Of a stretch of 64,000 bases of DNA, positions 53,401 to 64,000 are shown in pieces; position 1 is the first letter of the stretch; every line of letters starts with the position of its first letter. Origin of the DNA: Mansonella perstans (lineage: Eukaryota > Nematoda > Chromadorea > Rhabditida > Onchocercidae); NCBI GenBank assembly GCA_037074765.1, contig JBAMDO010000106.1, forward strand, positions 517,912-581,911, written 5' to 3'. The translations under genes were made by a program, and so were the position numbers. Below the pieces are notes generated by a model that worked only from the letters and a program-made list of their open reading frames with translations, was not told the origin of the DNA and searched no databases.

Positions 53401-53731
53401 AGCATTAATCATACAACTTCTGACTTTTTTAAGTTACTAACTTTCTCAATAAAAGTAAATTACAAGTCGTTAATTAGAAGTAACATTTTTTCGTTTCTTT
53501 TTCTCCCAGGTTTATTTGTTTTGCTTGAAAAAATGTTTTTTAAATCTTTAACTAAAAAATTTAAAGAAATATTTTATTCTTTATTTTTTGCAGGTTTTTA
53601 TGTAACTAAATCAACCCCGGACGCTATCAAATAGTGTTCTCGGGGTGCAAACCAGCGAGACAGGTATATACAGCCGAAGATCCGTTCGTTGTAATCGGTC
53701 TGTATTCCAAATATTATTCATATAGCATCGA
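47491..53731. other. Intergenic region upstream of mab-10
   Basis: About 6.2 kb without a supportable gene. At 49505-49793 both strands are open for 80-95 codons in a locally more GC-rich patch. The minus-strand reading (MKRMDAARGHLPTGTVTTN, ending in a Lys-rich tail) looks more protein-like, but it has no splice or homology support. Short open stretches at 50342, 52631 and 53180 look like chance. The interval probably contains distal mab-10 control DNA, of which nothing specific is visible. Confidence 0.4.
53614..53646 (+). other. GC-rich hairpin upstream of mab-10
   Basis: ACCCCG pairs with CGGGGT at the base, and ACGCTAT pairs with ATAGTGT above (one G-T pair). A small internal loop lies between them, with a CAA terminal loop: about 13 pairs in 33 nt. 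It stands out in AT-rich surroundings and lies about 85 bp before a candidate mab-10 start codon at 53732. It could be a structured 5'-UTR element or part of a small RNA. It is too short for a typical microRNA precursor. Confidence 0.4.
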
Positions 53732-54090
53732 ATGCATTATTTGTGTGCAAAGCACCAACGCAATTGTCATCAGGGTCAATCCAACACCAGAGCTGATCTC
53801 GTAACTTATTATTCTTTTCGCGATTCATTGCTGTTTTTTTCATCACTGTAAAAACGATACAGTAGTTCGAGCTTTTTTCTGGCTCTAGTAGTCACTAGGC
53901 TACACTTGGCCAGTATTGATTTTATTGCAGTAATTTAATCGGAATTGAAGCTAAATCTAGCTCTCTGCTGTATAAAACAGGTTATCATCATTATGCATTT
54001 GCATTTTCTGCTGCAATAAAATTTCTTATTTCCGAATTGTTTTGCTCTATATTTTGCTGAAAAATCCCTCAATTCTTTCATTGGAAACAG

Positions 54091-57000
54091 TGTTTTTCTT
54101 GGAAAAACAAGTTGGAAGACCTGGATCTGGCGACGAAGACCCAGGGTGAACTTCCGCAACCAGACGACAAAATTTCTGAGCTACCAAGCACACCAAGCCC
54201 GTCCTCATCGATTATCGCACCACCACGGCAACAGCCAAGGTTATCTTCTTTTTTTTTGCTACTAATTAAGAAAAACTTGAAACTGAATAATCATGTGGTG
54301 AGCGAAGATTGATAAAAAAATTTAGATAAAATATACCATTTCCGGATCTTTAATTCATCTTATATAATATACATACTAGCACGAAATCTTGAAAGTATCC
54401 AAAACTAAGTCTTTTTAGACTATTTTCGCATCTGCCTACAGACTTTCCTAAAGTGAGAGAAATTGAAAACTTTCAGAAGAAAAAGATTGATGGAAATGTT
54501 GTTTTTTCCAAAATCTTTAAAAAAACTTTATTGATTTTTTCTGCTGCGTTGTAAGCATGAAATGTTGGAAAGAGCAGTAAATGCTTGCAATGGAAGGCAA
54601 AGTTCTGGGAAATTGTTGGCAATACCAATTAATGAAGTCAAATATCTCTAGCATTGTTTTTCTCACTTTCATATTTCACTTCGTAATACTAAATTTCAGG
54701 TCAGGTAGCAGGCAACCAACAACCTTTTCGGAATGGCAGCTACTTGCTGTACTTCATCGAGCCAATTTATTGCAGTATTACGACGAATTTATTGCTCAAG
54801 GTTGAAAAATTTACATATTCCTTGACAAATTTTTATGCTCATTTTCTTGATATGTTTCCGGCTGTTATCAATGTTCGAATTTAATTTACCAATTTTTTAA
54901 TTCTGTCTCTAATCAGTGAAGACTAAAATGGTTCATAACCTCGGTTTCTTTTTATAATTTTGATTTTTTAAAGTAGCACAACATTAGGGCAAGATCGTAT
55001 TTCTCATGAAAAAAAAGAATCTTATTGCTCAGACTTACATTGATTTTAGTGTTTTGTTTAACTTTCACACTATCAGGTTATTTTTATATCATCCTTTTCC
55101 AGATAAAATTATCTCTTTTTCTTCCTAATTTTTTTATGATTGGCTGTAATAGTAATGAGGTATCTTCGTGCCTAGCAGAATTATATATCGATAGCCTTAA
55201 ATTTGACGGTATTATGAATCAATTAGATTTCTTTGAAAGCATTCACAATTTAACAGATACTTTTTCGTATTTCTAACTTTGGATATAAATAACTTCTGGT
55301 GAATTCTTTGATTTAATTCAGATAGTTATATACAATTCATTCAGTCTAGAACGATAAAATATGTTGAAAGATACGAGGTACTCTTTGAATTACGGAAAGC
55401 CAAAACCAACGCCGTGTATAAATATTGTAAATGCTTCATAATAGGGCTAAATTTCGTAAATTGATAGGAAATATGATGAGGAACACGGAAAAATCAGCTC
55501 CAACTCCTTCAAAATCTTTGGCTCCAGATAAAGTCCTTAAAAACATTGCTTTACGACCCAAGGGTACTTAGAATTTTTAGATCTGGAAAGATTTTAGAGC
55601 AAAAAGGATTTTTAATCTTCTCAGACACTATTTTGCATTTTTTTTAAAATTTCAATCGGATTTTCACATTGTATGCATCGTTTCTCGCTGAATTCTTAAC
55701 ACAAAAGAGGATTGAATTCATTATTGTCTTAATCGGTATTTCGCTTTGATCTCGTAATTATTAATCGATTATAGCTTTTTTTGCATATTTTCCGCCTTTA
55801 AGTTATTTGATTTTTATCATTATACGATAATTGGTTTTCAGTTTTTAGGCGGCGATGACATCAATCAATTTATGACATGCGACGAACATGAATTTTTGGA
55901 AATAATGTCAGTAGTCGGAATGGCTTCAAAGCCGCTTCATGTTCGACGGTTTCAACGAACGCTCACCGTCAGTAATTTAGTTTTTGTAATAATTGTTTTA
56001 AGTTCAATTTCACTCGTACTTTTCTTGAACGATATCTGATATTTTTTATAAGCACTCTTTTATCATAAAATTAGTTTTTGACTAATGATTTTATTGCTGT
56101 TGGCGCTGACAGTTTGGATTTTTGGAATACTAAATCGAATGTAAGTATTTATTTGAGGAATTCAGTAAAGATCCGGATGCATTCAGTCTGGTCGCTATAC
56201 AGCAGATCGGTTTGCCACCTGCTGCTGCAAGCCACGGATACATCCCGCCAACATCATCAACCACTCCAACTGCTGCCCTGCAATTTCTCCTATCATCACA
56301 AAATCTAGCTGCTGCAAGTTTGGCTGTTGCTGCTGGTTTACCATGCACTAGTCCGTCTACCACAGTAATTTTTTATTTTTCTTTAAGGAATTATGAAAAA
56401 TTGGTTTAATCACGAATTTTTTGAAATTAATCACGAATTTTTCGAAAATTTTAAATTAAACAGAACCAAACGTTTATATTTAACCCTTCTTTTAATCACT
56501 TGGCTAATCAATTTTTAGAAAATTTCTCAGCATGATCAGAGCTCACCACGATCACTTTTACAGCCACTGGTATCAGTATCAGGTTAGTGAGATGTTTAGT
56601 CAAATTATCTACATGACTTTTCTATGACTTTATAATTATTATGATTGTTTGACAATAATTAAAATAGTGAAAATCATTTCGAAATTTTGATCAGTTCTAA
56701 GCGCTTCATTTTGAGTGATCTGCTTCAAGAAAAAATTTCTACCGCGAAGGAAATGGATCAATTTCACATGCAGTTAAAAAATTTTGTTAAATGATCAGTC
56801 GAGCAATTTTTTAAAATATATTAAAACTTTCTTAACAGTTATTCTCCCTAAAAAGAACTTTATATGAGCTCCTTTTTACATTTAAATCATCAAGATTGCT
56901 ATAAGTGGTGGATTAATCAAAAATCAATTACAGCATCAGAATCGCTGCATGAATTATTCAATGCAGCAACGGTAGCTGCAGTAGCCGGAGTGGGCACTTC

Positions 57001-58831
57001 AGGGACAACATCCACCACGGCAACTGTTGGTGCTACAGCAAACGTTATGGCCGGTGATTTCTTGACGAGTTTAGTAGCCGGTATACCGCAATCCAGCGGT
57101 AGTTGTAGCAGTGGTAGCAGTGCTGCACCAAATTCCATGCAAGGGCTGGAAGCAGCTACATCGTCCAAAATGACATCCTCATCTACAGAACATACATCCA
57201 CAACATTAGGTTTAATCCAGCTTTCTGCAGGCTCTCCAACAAGCAGTAATGAGGCGAACTGTGATTTCGATCAGTTAGGAGTTGGTGAGTAAGAATAAAA
57301 ATATTTATCATTTTGAAATAGCTAATAACTGTAAAATTGCAAATACCTGTAGATTTCGACAAAGAGATTGTTTCCTTTTTCTCTTTCTATCTTGCCAAAA
57401 ACGCACGAAAATTGGCATTTCAGGGACAAGCACGACATCTGAGACACCAGTATTGACAGAAGCGCAAATTGGAAGGCTTGTTCAGTGTTCCCACCGTCTT
57501 ATCGAACAAATGCCACAGCTAGAACCTAAATTGATACAGAATAAAAAGAAAATCAGTCGGTAAGAAATTCGTTTAGCTTGCCAATACTTCATTAAATGTT
57601 GCAAATTGAGTTTTCGTAAAATTTTCTGGATCTAAATTCAGATTGAATTGAGCAAAAAACTGGATATTAGTATCAGTTGTACCAATAATATGCGATATCG
57701 ATTCTTGTTTAGTGGAACGGATTGGGCATGCTAAAGTTTATTTCGATGTTCAATGTTGCTTCAAACTTTACGGTTTAAAGAGAACTTTGAAAGTACATTC
57801 CATATAATTCATGATATCTCTGAATTAAGAGACATTTATTTTGATGATTCAAATCAATTTCTTTGGGATCTTTTTTTTTTTTTTGAAGAGAGCTATTGGA
57901 TGTGATGCAGTTGCCATACGGTTCACCCCAGCGTCTACAGGAATATCGAAAATATTCAGCAATTTATGGGCGCTTTGATGCAAAACGCAAACCAGATAAA
58001 CCATTAACTCTGCATGAGGTTTCAGTAAATGAAGCAGCTGCACAATTATGCCTTCGGCAACCTGCGCTTTTGACCAGGCGTGATGAATTGTTTCCACTTG
58101 CTCGACAGGTCTGAAAATTTTGAGATAGAATTTTGAGTTTTCTGCTTAATTCATTTTATTACTTAATTTTTTTTTCACGATCATTTTTTTCTTCCAGGTA
58201 GTAAAGGACTTAATTTTTTTTCCACGATCATTTTTTTCTTCCAGGTAGTAAAGGATGCGGGTTATAGCTATGTCAAAGGCATGAAAAAAGGTGAATCAGA
58301 TGTTAAAAGGCAACGTTCGTTAGTTGTAACAGATTCATGTTATCCTAATGAACTGTCCCAATCTCCACAAAGTTCTGCTTCAGCCGGGTAAATTCATGCA
58401 CTATTAATTTGACGAATATTTTAACATTCAGGAAGATTTCTTTGGAATTTGATGACGTTTGCTTGAATTTTGCAATAACTATAGAAGTTTGATCCATTTG
58501 ATCAAGTGATTCAACTGAAATGTTTCATAAAAATTACAGAAGTCCAGGGCTAGACGAAAGTACTGTTGATTCCGGAAACGAATTAACCGCTGCATTATCG
58601 TCATCTTCCCTGGTAGCAATAGTTGGTAATCGTGATGAAGCTGTATCGGTTATTACATCCAATCGAAAAAAACGTCGTCGAGAACCATCACAAGAACAGG
58701 AACAACAGGAATTATCATCAACTGTGGTACCTCTTACATCAACCGGAAAGCAGCAGAAATTAGTCGTTAAACGACGTGCTACTACTGAGAAACAATGCAA
58801 TACAACTAATGCTACCAATGATGACACATAG
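54091..58831 (+). CDS. mab-10: MAB-10, NAB-family transcriptional cofactor; 5' end unresolved
   Basis: NAB proteins bind EGR-type zinc-finger factors and modulate their activity. C. elegans MAB-10 works with LIN-29 to end moulting and drive adult hypodermal fate. Exons: 54091-54239, 54700-54800, 55849-55967, 56158-56364, 56519-56582, 56934-57284, 57424-57559, 57889-58108, 58245-58387, 58540-58831. Together they total 1782 nt in frame (593 residues). NCD1 spans about 58-140 ([43 protein letters not shown]). An Ala/Thr/Ser-rich linker fills exons 4-6. NCD2 spans about 340-452 ([53 protein letters not shown]). The tail has a basic cluster (RKKRRR), a likely nuclear signal. No in-frame ATG exists in the first exon. 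An exon at 53732-53800 (ATG, phase-0 donor CTC|GTAACT) would supply a start and give 616 aa, but is unproven. Confidence 0.9.
58161..58254 (+). repeat. 47-bp tandem duplication containing a splice acceptor (mab-10 intron 8 / exon 9)
   Basis: Bases 58161-58207 and 58208-58254 are two copies of a 47-bp unit differing at one position. Each holds a long pyrimidine tract, TTCTTCCAG, and the first ten bases of the next exon (GTAGTAAAGG). Only the second acceptor (exon start 58245) continues the conserved frame ([11 protein letters not shown]). Use of the first (exon start 58198) gives [16 protein letters not shown] and a stop. Confidence 0.95.
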
Positions 58832-60157
58832 CTCTCTAATAATTCAAAAAGTAATGTTTAAAGTATCATTCAATGATTACTTTCAATTTCGACCGGTAAT
58901 TGCTGTCTTTCATTGTTGTATAATAAGTATTTTAAAAAAAATTTGAATTTTGCAAATGAGATATATTTGATAAAATATTGATCTTGTTAGTTATTTGAGG
59001 AAGAGGGAATAGTACTTTTACCGGTTTTCCTTGTCACTATCAGGAATATTTGTTAAATGCTGAACTTATTTCATATTTCCGATATATTGATTGTTTCTGC
59101 AAAACTATCTTTGCATTGAGCCCTAGTTTCCCATGCAGTTTTATAGCAAGCTTTATTCGTTCTTGATTTTAAATCTCAGTCATAGTAATTGATTCATGAC
59201 TTTTGGCCTAATATTCTGGGAAATTAGTGTTCCTAAAAAAATTCCAATATTTTCGGGTTATCCGTCTCTCTTTCAAACATCATTTTTGGGTCATTTTGAT
59301 ACAGTAATTTGATTTATTGCATTTTCGATAGAAAATTTTAAGTTCTCTCATGTTTGCTTCAAATCTATCGAGTTTTCTATTCCTTAAAAGCTCTTTGGAT
59401 TAGCTATTGATTTTCTCCTAACATAAGTTCATCGAATAAGGACTATTGACAAGTCTTATGAGACAGTGACTCATAGAAAAATAAACAAATTAGCATTTAT
59501 TTTTGAGCATTACTAAAACAATGCCAATCGAAAATGCATGGTGATTTTCTCTTTAAGAAATTTTTCAATTTTTTACAAAACAGTCGTTTGATTTGATTGC
59601 AGACTATTCATGTAAAATTGTGATATTTTTCATTATTACACATAAATTATCATGCTACAAGAAAAATAATAAATAAAATTCTTTTCCTCTGCAACAACGT
59701 ATAACGAAATCTGAAATTAAATTACAAAGTTTATAATCCAAAAGTTCAGACAGTGAACTTCGTTGCTTCCACGAAAGCAATAAAGATTGTCAATCGATTT
59801 GCGTTGTATTTATTCAAATGAAGGTAGAAATGAAGGAAAAAAGAAAGAAATAGATTAAAAAATCATTTAACTTTTGAAAACTTAGTTGTCCAATATGTTG
59901 TGCACTTTGTCATAGCTTTGAGCAGCTGCAGGCTTTCATAGTTTTTTAATCCATTTCATTGATTTGTTGAGCAAATTTATATCATGTAATGTTTTCATCC
60001 AAACTCGAAAACGTTTTGATAGATCAGACTGGTAGGAAGCTAAATAGTGTTGTTTTTTGGTGCAAATTAGACTTTGGGAAACTTTTTTCTTTCAAAAAAG
60101 ATGAAATGATTAAAATGCACTTTTCGTGAGAAGTTAAATCGAAATAACTGAAACTTT
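58832..60157. other. 3' flank of mab-10
   Basis: AT-rich noncoding DNA following the mab-10 stop, with several AATAAA-like signals (for example near 59666-59676). It should contain the mab-10 3' UTR, which in C. elegans is a site of control by LIN-41. No recognisable element is claimed here. Confidence 0.5.
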
Positions 60158-60346
60158 TCACCATTGTAAATATAAAGGATTATCTTGAATTAGTTGATCC
60201 GAGAATTTATGTAGTGCGGTCAAGCTGAGATCAAGTTCAATAATTGTTCTCATTTGGTCAGTATCAAGTTCTGAAATCTGATCGCTACGTGTTTTATCTT
60301 CAAAGCTCTCATCTCCCAAAATTTTTTGTATGGGAGTGGGAGTTGC
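60158..60346 (-). CDS. Orphan terminal exon, unknown protein
   Basis: On the minus strand an AG acceptor at 60347 is followed by 62 open codons and a stop (TGA, 60160-60158). The peptide starts ATPTPIQKILGDESFEDK and ends DQLIQDNPLYLQW, an acidic, helical, strongly protein-like sequence. No upstream exons were found between here and the right edge, so it may be the last exon of a gene whose other exons are short or lie outside the window, or a relic. The family is not recognised. Confidence 0.4.
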   Translation of the reverse strand, partial: ATPTPIQKILGDESFEDKTRSDQISELDTDQMRTIIELDLSLTALHKFSDQLIQDNPLYLQW

Positions 60347-60735
60347 CTATACTTTGCCAACAGTTTTGAAAAAAAAATAGAAGAAAAAAATTGCAAGTTT
60401 AACACAAGAAATGAATAAAGTAATACATAAAACAGTAATAATTCAGTTCATTGAAAATAAAACAACGGATGTTAACAATACAAAGACTGTAATTACTCCG
60501 TTCTCAAACTAAAATTTGTGAAGCGTTAATGAAAACTAAAAATAATACTAATAATACAAAATATTAACAAAAGGAAACGAAACAATTTGAGCATCAAATC
60601 TCAAATTAAGTAAGGATTACGATAATCAGAATCTGTTTTACAATTTGTATAAATCGTTTGTGAAGGCTTCTAACAATTTGTTAGTTTTTTAGTTTCATAA
60701 GTGTCAACCTACCAATCTGCCAAAATATTGTGATT

Positions 60736-60936
60736 ATGAATAAAGATAGAAGTCTTGAAGCATATCATGTTGCCGCTTATACTATCACTGAAATTCTTAA
60801 ATTAGAACAAGAAATAACTTTTCGTCAGACAGAAATTACGACTGCGAATTCAGGAGATTTTGAAAATGTGCTAAAATTTCATTTGGAAGGTCCATCATAT
60901 CTCTTATCTGCCACTGCAGAAATATTTTTTTGCTAA
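60736..60936 (+). pseudogene. Small ORF truncated by a 62-bp tandem duplication
   Basis: An ATG at 60736 opens a 66-codon reading frame (MNKDRSLEAYHVAAYTITE, LKLEQEITFRQTEITTANS) that looks protein-like and helical. A 62-bp segment (60871-60932) is repeated at 60933-60994 with about seven changes. Because 62 is not a multiple of three, the junction shifts the frame and gives a stop at 60934-60936. Without the duplication the frame would run on through the second copy for roughly 20 more codons. Unknown family; it may be a pseudogene or a single-exon fragment. Confidence 0.4.
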
Positions 60937-60994
60937 AATTTCATTTGGAACGTCCATCATATCCCTCATCTGCCACTGCAAAAATATTATTTGG

Positions 60995-63900
60995 CGGCAG
61001 ATCGCTATTCATGTGGAAATAAATTTTCTTTTTCACTTTTCTAAAAAAAATTAAATTAATTTTGTTCTGATCAAAGGGCAAATTTTCTTGCACTTATGCT
61101 CTGACACCGAAATTCAAACTAATAAAGGTTTGCTTTCTCATGTATTACTTTTTTAATTAGTCGATAAGAGAAAATTTATTTGGATAAATTATTGAATATT
61201 ATTTTTACTAGCTTTACCTTGGAATCTATGCCATTCAGTGTTCACTTATCACACTTCTTTTTTTACTATAAATTTCATAAATTTTGAAATAATGAAAAAG
61301 GAACTCTTCAATAGTTTAAACGTATATTTTTGAATGTTATTAACGTCAAAATACATTAATTTTCATATGACTTCAGCTTAAATAAAAATCTCCTTCATAT
61401 TTTGCACGATTTTCATCTATTTTCAGTTTAACAATAAATAAAATGCAAATCTATATACATTTGGGCAAAGTGATAAGGAATTTATGGGCAGACGCGGGCA
61501 AGTGATTTTAGGAGAACGACGGCAAGTGATTCTTGCGTCTCTTTTTTTTCATTTCTTTGCATTTGAATTCAGTTTATTAATAATTAAAAGCATTCGATTT
61601 CTTCAGACAATTCCAGCATCTTCGTAAAATTTCCTCAGAAAGTAATTTTTACCATTACTTTTCTATCGTACGCATAACTCTTCTGGACATGCATGCAATT
61701 TTAATGGAAAATTTTCCTACTTTCCAAGCTTTTTGCTTATAAATTCCTCGTACTATTAATGGCTAAATTAACTAAAGCTCTGCTAAGTCAAATGAGACTT
61801 TCTAAAAAGGATAAATTTCTAACTTGAATCAAAGCGCATTTATTAATATCGCTTAAAATATGAGGGCATTTCCTTGTTAATATCGCTTAAAACTTAAAAT
61901 ATCAAGTATCAGGGCATTTCTTGTAACATATTTCGAGTGAAATCAATTTTTTAATTAGAAAATTGCAGAAATTTTTATCAATATCAAAATCACGAATTGT
62001 TGTTTTTACTCCAATGAATTTGCAAAGAAGTCGATGATTGAATTTGCAATTCCTATAAGCAATAAATGAAGGTATAGAAATAATTTTAATTTCAAATAAC
62101 TGACATGTGATTTCATTGTATCGTGTCTTACAAAAAGTAAAGTTGGATGATGCGATGGAATCAGGTTTCAAGTTTCAAGTTTTTTTTTAATTTGAAATTT
62201 AGAATAATTGAGCTTTATCGGTTAAAATAGAGAAAATGAGTAAGACGAAAATTTTCTCAAAAGCAAAAGAACTTTTTGCAGCTTTCCAGCAATATAATAC
62301 TCAAACATAGCTTACCGATTGATTCATAAGAATTCGTGCTTCTGTTGTTTTCAGGAATTTTATTCCAACTTCAACAATAATTTTAACAATTGAGACAACG
62401 TGCAGTGTTGACAGTTCACTGATAAATATCATGTATTTTATATTTGTACCAAACGAAAATTAAACAATAAGACACTGTAAAATCAGGTTTATAAATAAGT
62501 GAATGTAGAAGCTGGCAATTACTGGGAATTTTATTAACAGGTGCTCGGTTCTCGTTGACAATTTGTATTCTCAAGCAATAACAATCGCTTCAATTTCAAT
62601 GTCATTACTGGAGAATACCTATTCCCAAGCGAACCATTAATAAGATCAAAGGATAGCTCAGGCATTTGATGGAACAAATTGATTGCTAAGGTTGAAACAA
62701 CGACTATCTAATTCATTGATAATAAAAAAATTTATCAACTATTTTTAATTAAACAAATGAACAGTAGAAGGTGAAGAAAATTTGCTCAATGATTAGATTT
62801 AAGTATTTCTTTCAAATTTTCCAAAAAGAATAGAAAACTTGCGACGAAAAAAATTCGATATTGACAAGAACTGCAAAACTGTGCTTGATCATACGTTTAA
62901 CAAATTTGTCACATTGTACTGTAAGAAATAATCTGTAAGAATTTTTAATTACATTTTCTAAATGGAAACTAAGAAAAAATAAACAAATAATAAATTTCAA
63001 TGGTAGAAAATGTATAATCAAACTATTAATAAAGAATTGAGAGATTAAAGAAAAAGTTCGAAACTGCCTATTATAAGCAAGCAAATAATAAATAATTCAA
63101 TTTGCTTCTTTTTGCTTTTCATTGTGGTGCGGGAAGTAAAAGGAAGGGTTATTTATTAGAAGCATTGATATTGTGGCCAGATCTATACATTTCTGTTAAA
63201 AAGGCCCATTTCATCTGCGAAATATTACATTATATCATATGATTGCGCAACATAAAAGTTAATGTCATTACCACTATGAGAGGTATATTGGTTAATTACG
63301 TTCAAGTGCATCAGTATTGGTAATTTTTATGCATTTACACATGAACATTCAACAAAATAAAGTCTATTAAAAGCAGAAATGATTATTTCTTAAATTCTTC
63401 AGAACTGCATTTTGCAAATTTTTGCAGTACAAAATGCATCTCGCAAAAATGATTATTAAATTGGCGTTTTAGTTATCCTTTTTTGAAATTAACAAACAAG
63501 CTGGTTTTTACATAGCTCTTAATTATAGCGTTTTCAAAAGAAGCCAAGCTAGGAAAACAAAAATTTATTTTCTATCATGTGGTATCGTGCAAATGGAATT
63601 CAGTGATCACTGAATGTCTTAGTTGTGGTCACGACAGGAAGCAAATTTGGAGAGCGATGAATGTATTAGTTTTTCAAATGATCTATGAAAGTTTCCGCCT
63701 AGCATTAGCTGTTCACAGTCAAAACAGCAAAAAGAATTAGCAAAAAACAATTACAAATTCTTGTTTTCATCAACTTTTAATGAAGTACCACTTGAAGGCG
63801 CAGAAGTAAGTTGCTTAGTAAAAAGTATGTTTACGTAAGTGAGTAACGGAATTTCTCTTGCTAAATATTAATGGTTATTTTTTTGTCAAATTCAAAAATA

Positions 63901-64000
63901 GCTGTAATTTAAAAGAATGTGATGCGAGGGAAAAGTGAAATTTAATAATAAAGTAGAAAGGATATAAAAATATTAGTGAAGTAAATCTTGCAAAAATTTT
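60995..64000. other. Noncoding right end of window
   Basis: AT-rich DNA with no supportable gene. An imperfect direct repeat at about 61845-61920 (TTAATATCGCTTAAAA followed by AGGGCATTTC, twice) is visible. The open minus-strand stretches at 61902-62171 and 62812-63084 are Phe/Ile/Lys-rich with no splice or domain support and are treated as chance. Confidence 0.5.

Noticed and set aside
56075..56140. Phase-0 open segment with a strong GTAAGT donor inside a mab-10 intron, a possible cassette exon
   Set aside because: Its donor is only 17 nt from the start of the next exon, too short for an intron, and inclusion would split the conserved NCD1 core.
56130..57201. Minus-strand ORFs opposite mab-10 exons 4 and 6
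   Set aside because: They are shadows of the Ala/Thr/Ser-rich coding exons on the plus strand.
1..64000. tRNA, rRNA, spliced-leader RNA or CRISPR loci
   Set aside because: Looked for conserved tRNA T-loop motifs, the SL1 sequence and regular direct repeats with spacers; none was seen by eye. A covariance-model scan would be decisive.

Overview
This window looks like AT-rich chromosomal DNA of a nematode, probably a parasitic member of clade III (filaria or a relative). That placement is inference. It rests on the AT-rich base composition, introns that nearly all follow a GT...TTTCAG pattern, widely spaced genes made of small exons, and a clear orthologue of the nematode heterochronic cofactor MAB-10. 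No bacterial, organelle or intact transposon gene was recognised. All exon models were joined by hand from splice sites and reading-frame continuity and have no transcript support.

Layout. (1) 1269-7716, minus: a complete cortactin gene of 19 coding exons (737 aa) with the acidic Arp2/3-binding N-terminus, nine cortactin repeats and a C-terminal SH3. Most repeats are single 111-nt exons, and some copies were duplicated very recently. (2) About 5.6 kb of shared upstream DNA, then 13331-30202, plus: a 26-exon ephexin-type Rho guanine-nucleotide exchange factor (1320 aa, DH-PH-SH3). (3) 31710-32655, minus: a 106-aa protein with a proline-rich N-terminus and one C-terminal membrane segment. A possible leader exon lies near 34.6 kb, opposite a 76-aa candidate neuropeptide precursor (34916-35550, plus). 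The intron of that precursor carries a dead non-LTR reverse transcriptase fragment. (4) 36219-38987, minus: at least six frame-compatible exons of a coiled-coil protein, perhaps UVRAG-like, with its 5' end unresolved. (5) 39-53.7 kb: mostly gene-poor, with coding-like islands near 41 kb, a 22-bp tandem array, a CA/TACA microsatellite and a cluster of long homopolymers. (6) 54091-58831, plus: the mab-10 (NAB family) gene with NCD1, a low-complexity linker, NCD2 and a basic tail. Its 5' end is unresolved. (7) 58.8-64 kb: mostly noncoding, with one orphan terminal exon on the minus strand and a small plus-strand ORF cut short by a 62-bp duplication.

Functionally, cortactin (branched-actin stabiliser) and ephexin (Rho activation downstream of guidance receptors) are divergently arranged actin regulators. 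Their adjacency suggests, but does not show, shared control. mab-10 belongs to the larval-to-adult switch with LIN-29/EGR in C. elegans. The strongest unusual items are the near-identical cortactin repeat units with a decayed sister exon, the 47-bp duplication that copies a splice acceptor in mab-10, an ephexin intron whose only frame-compatible acceptor ends in CG, and the amidated neuropeptide candidate.
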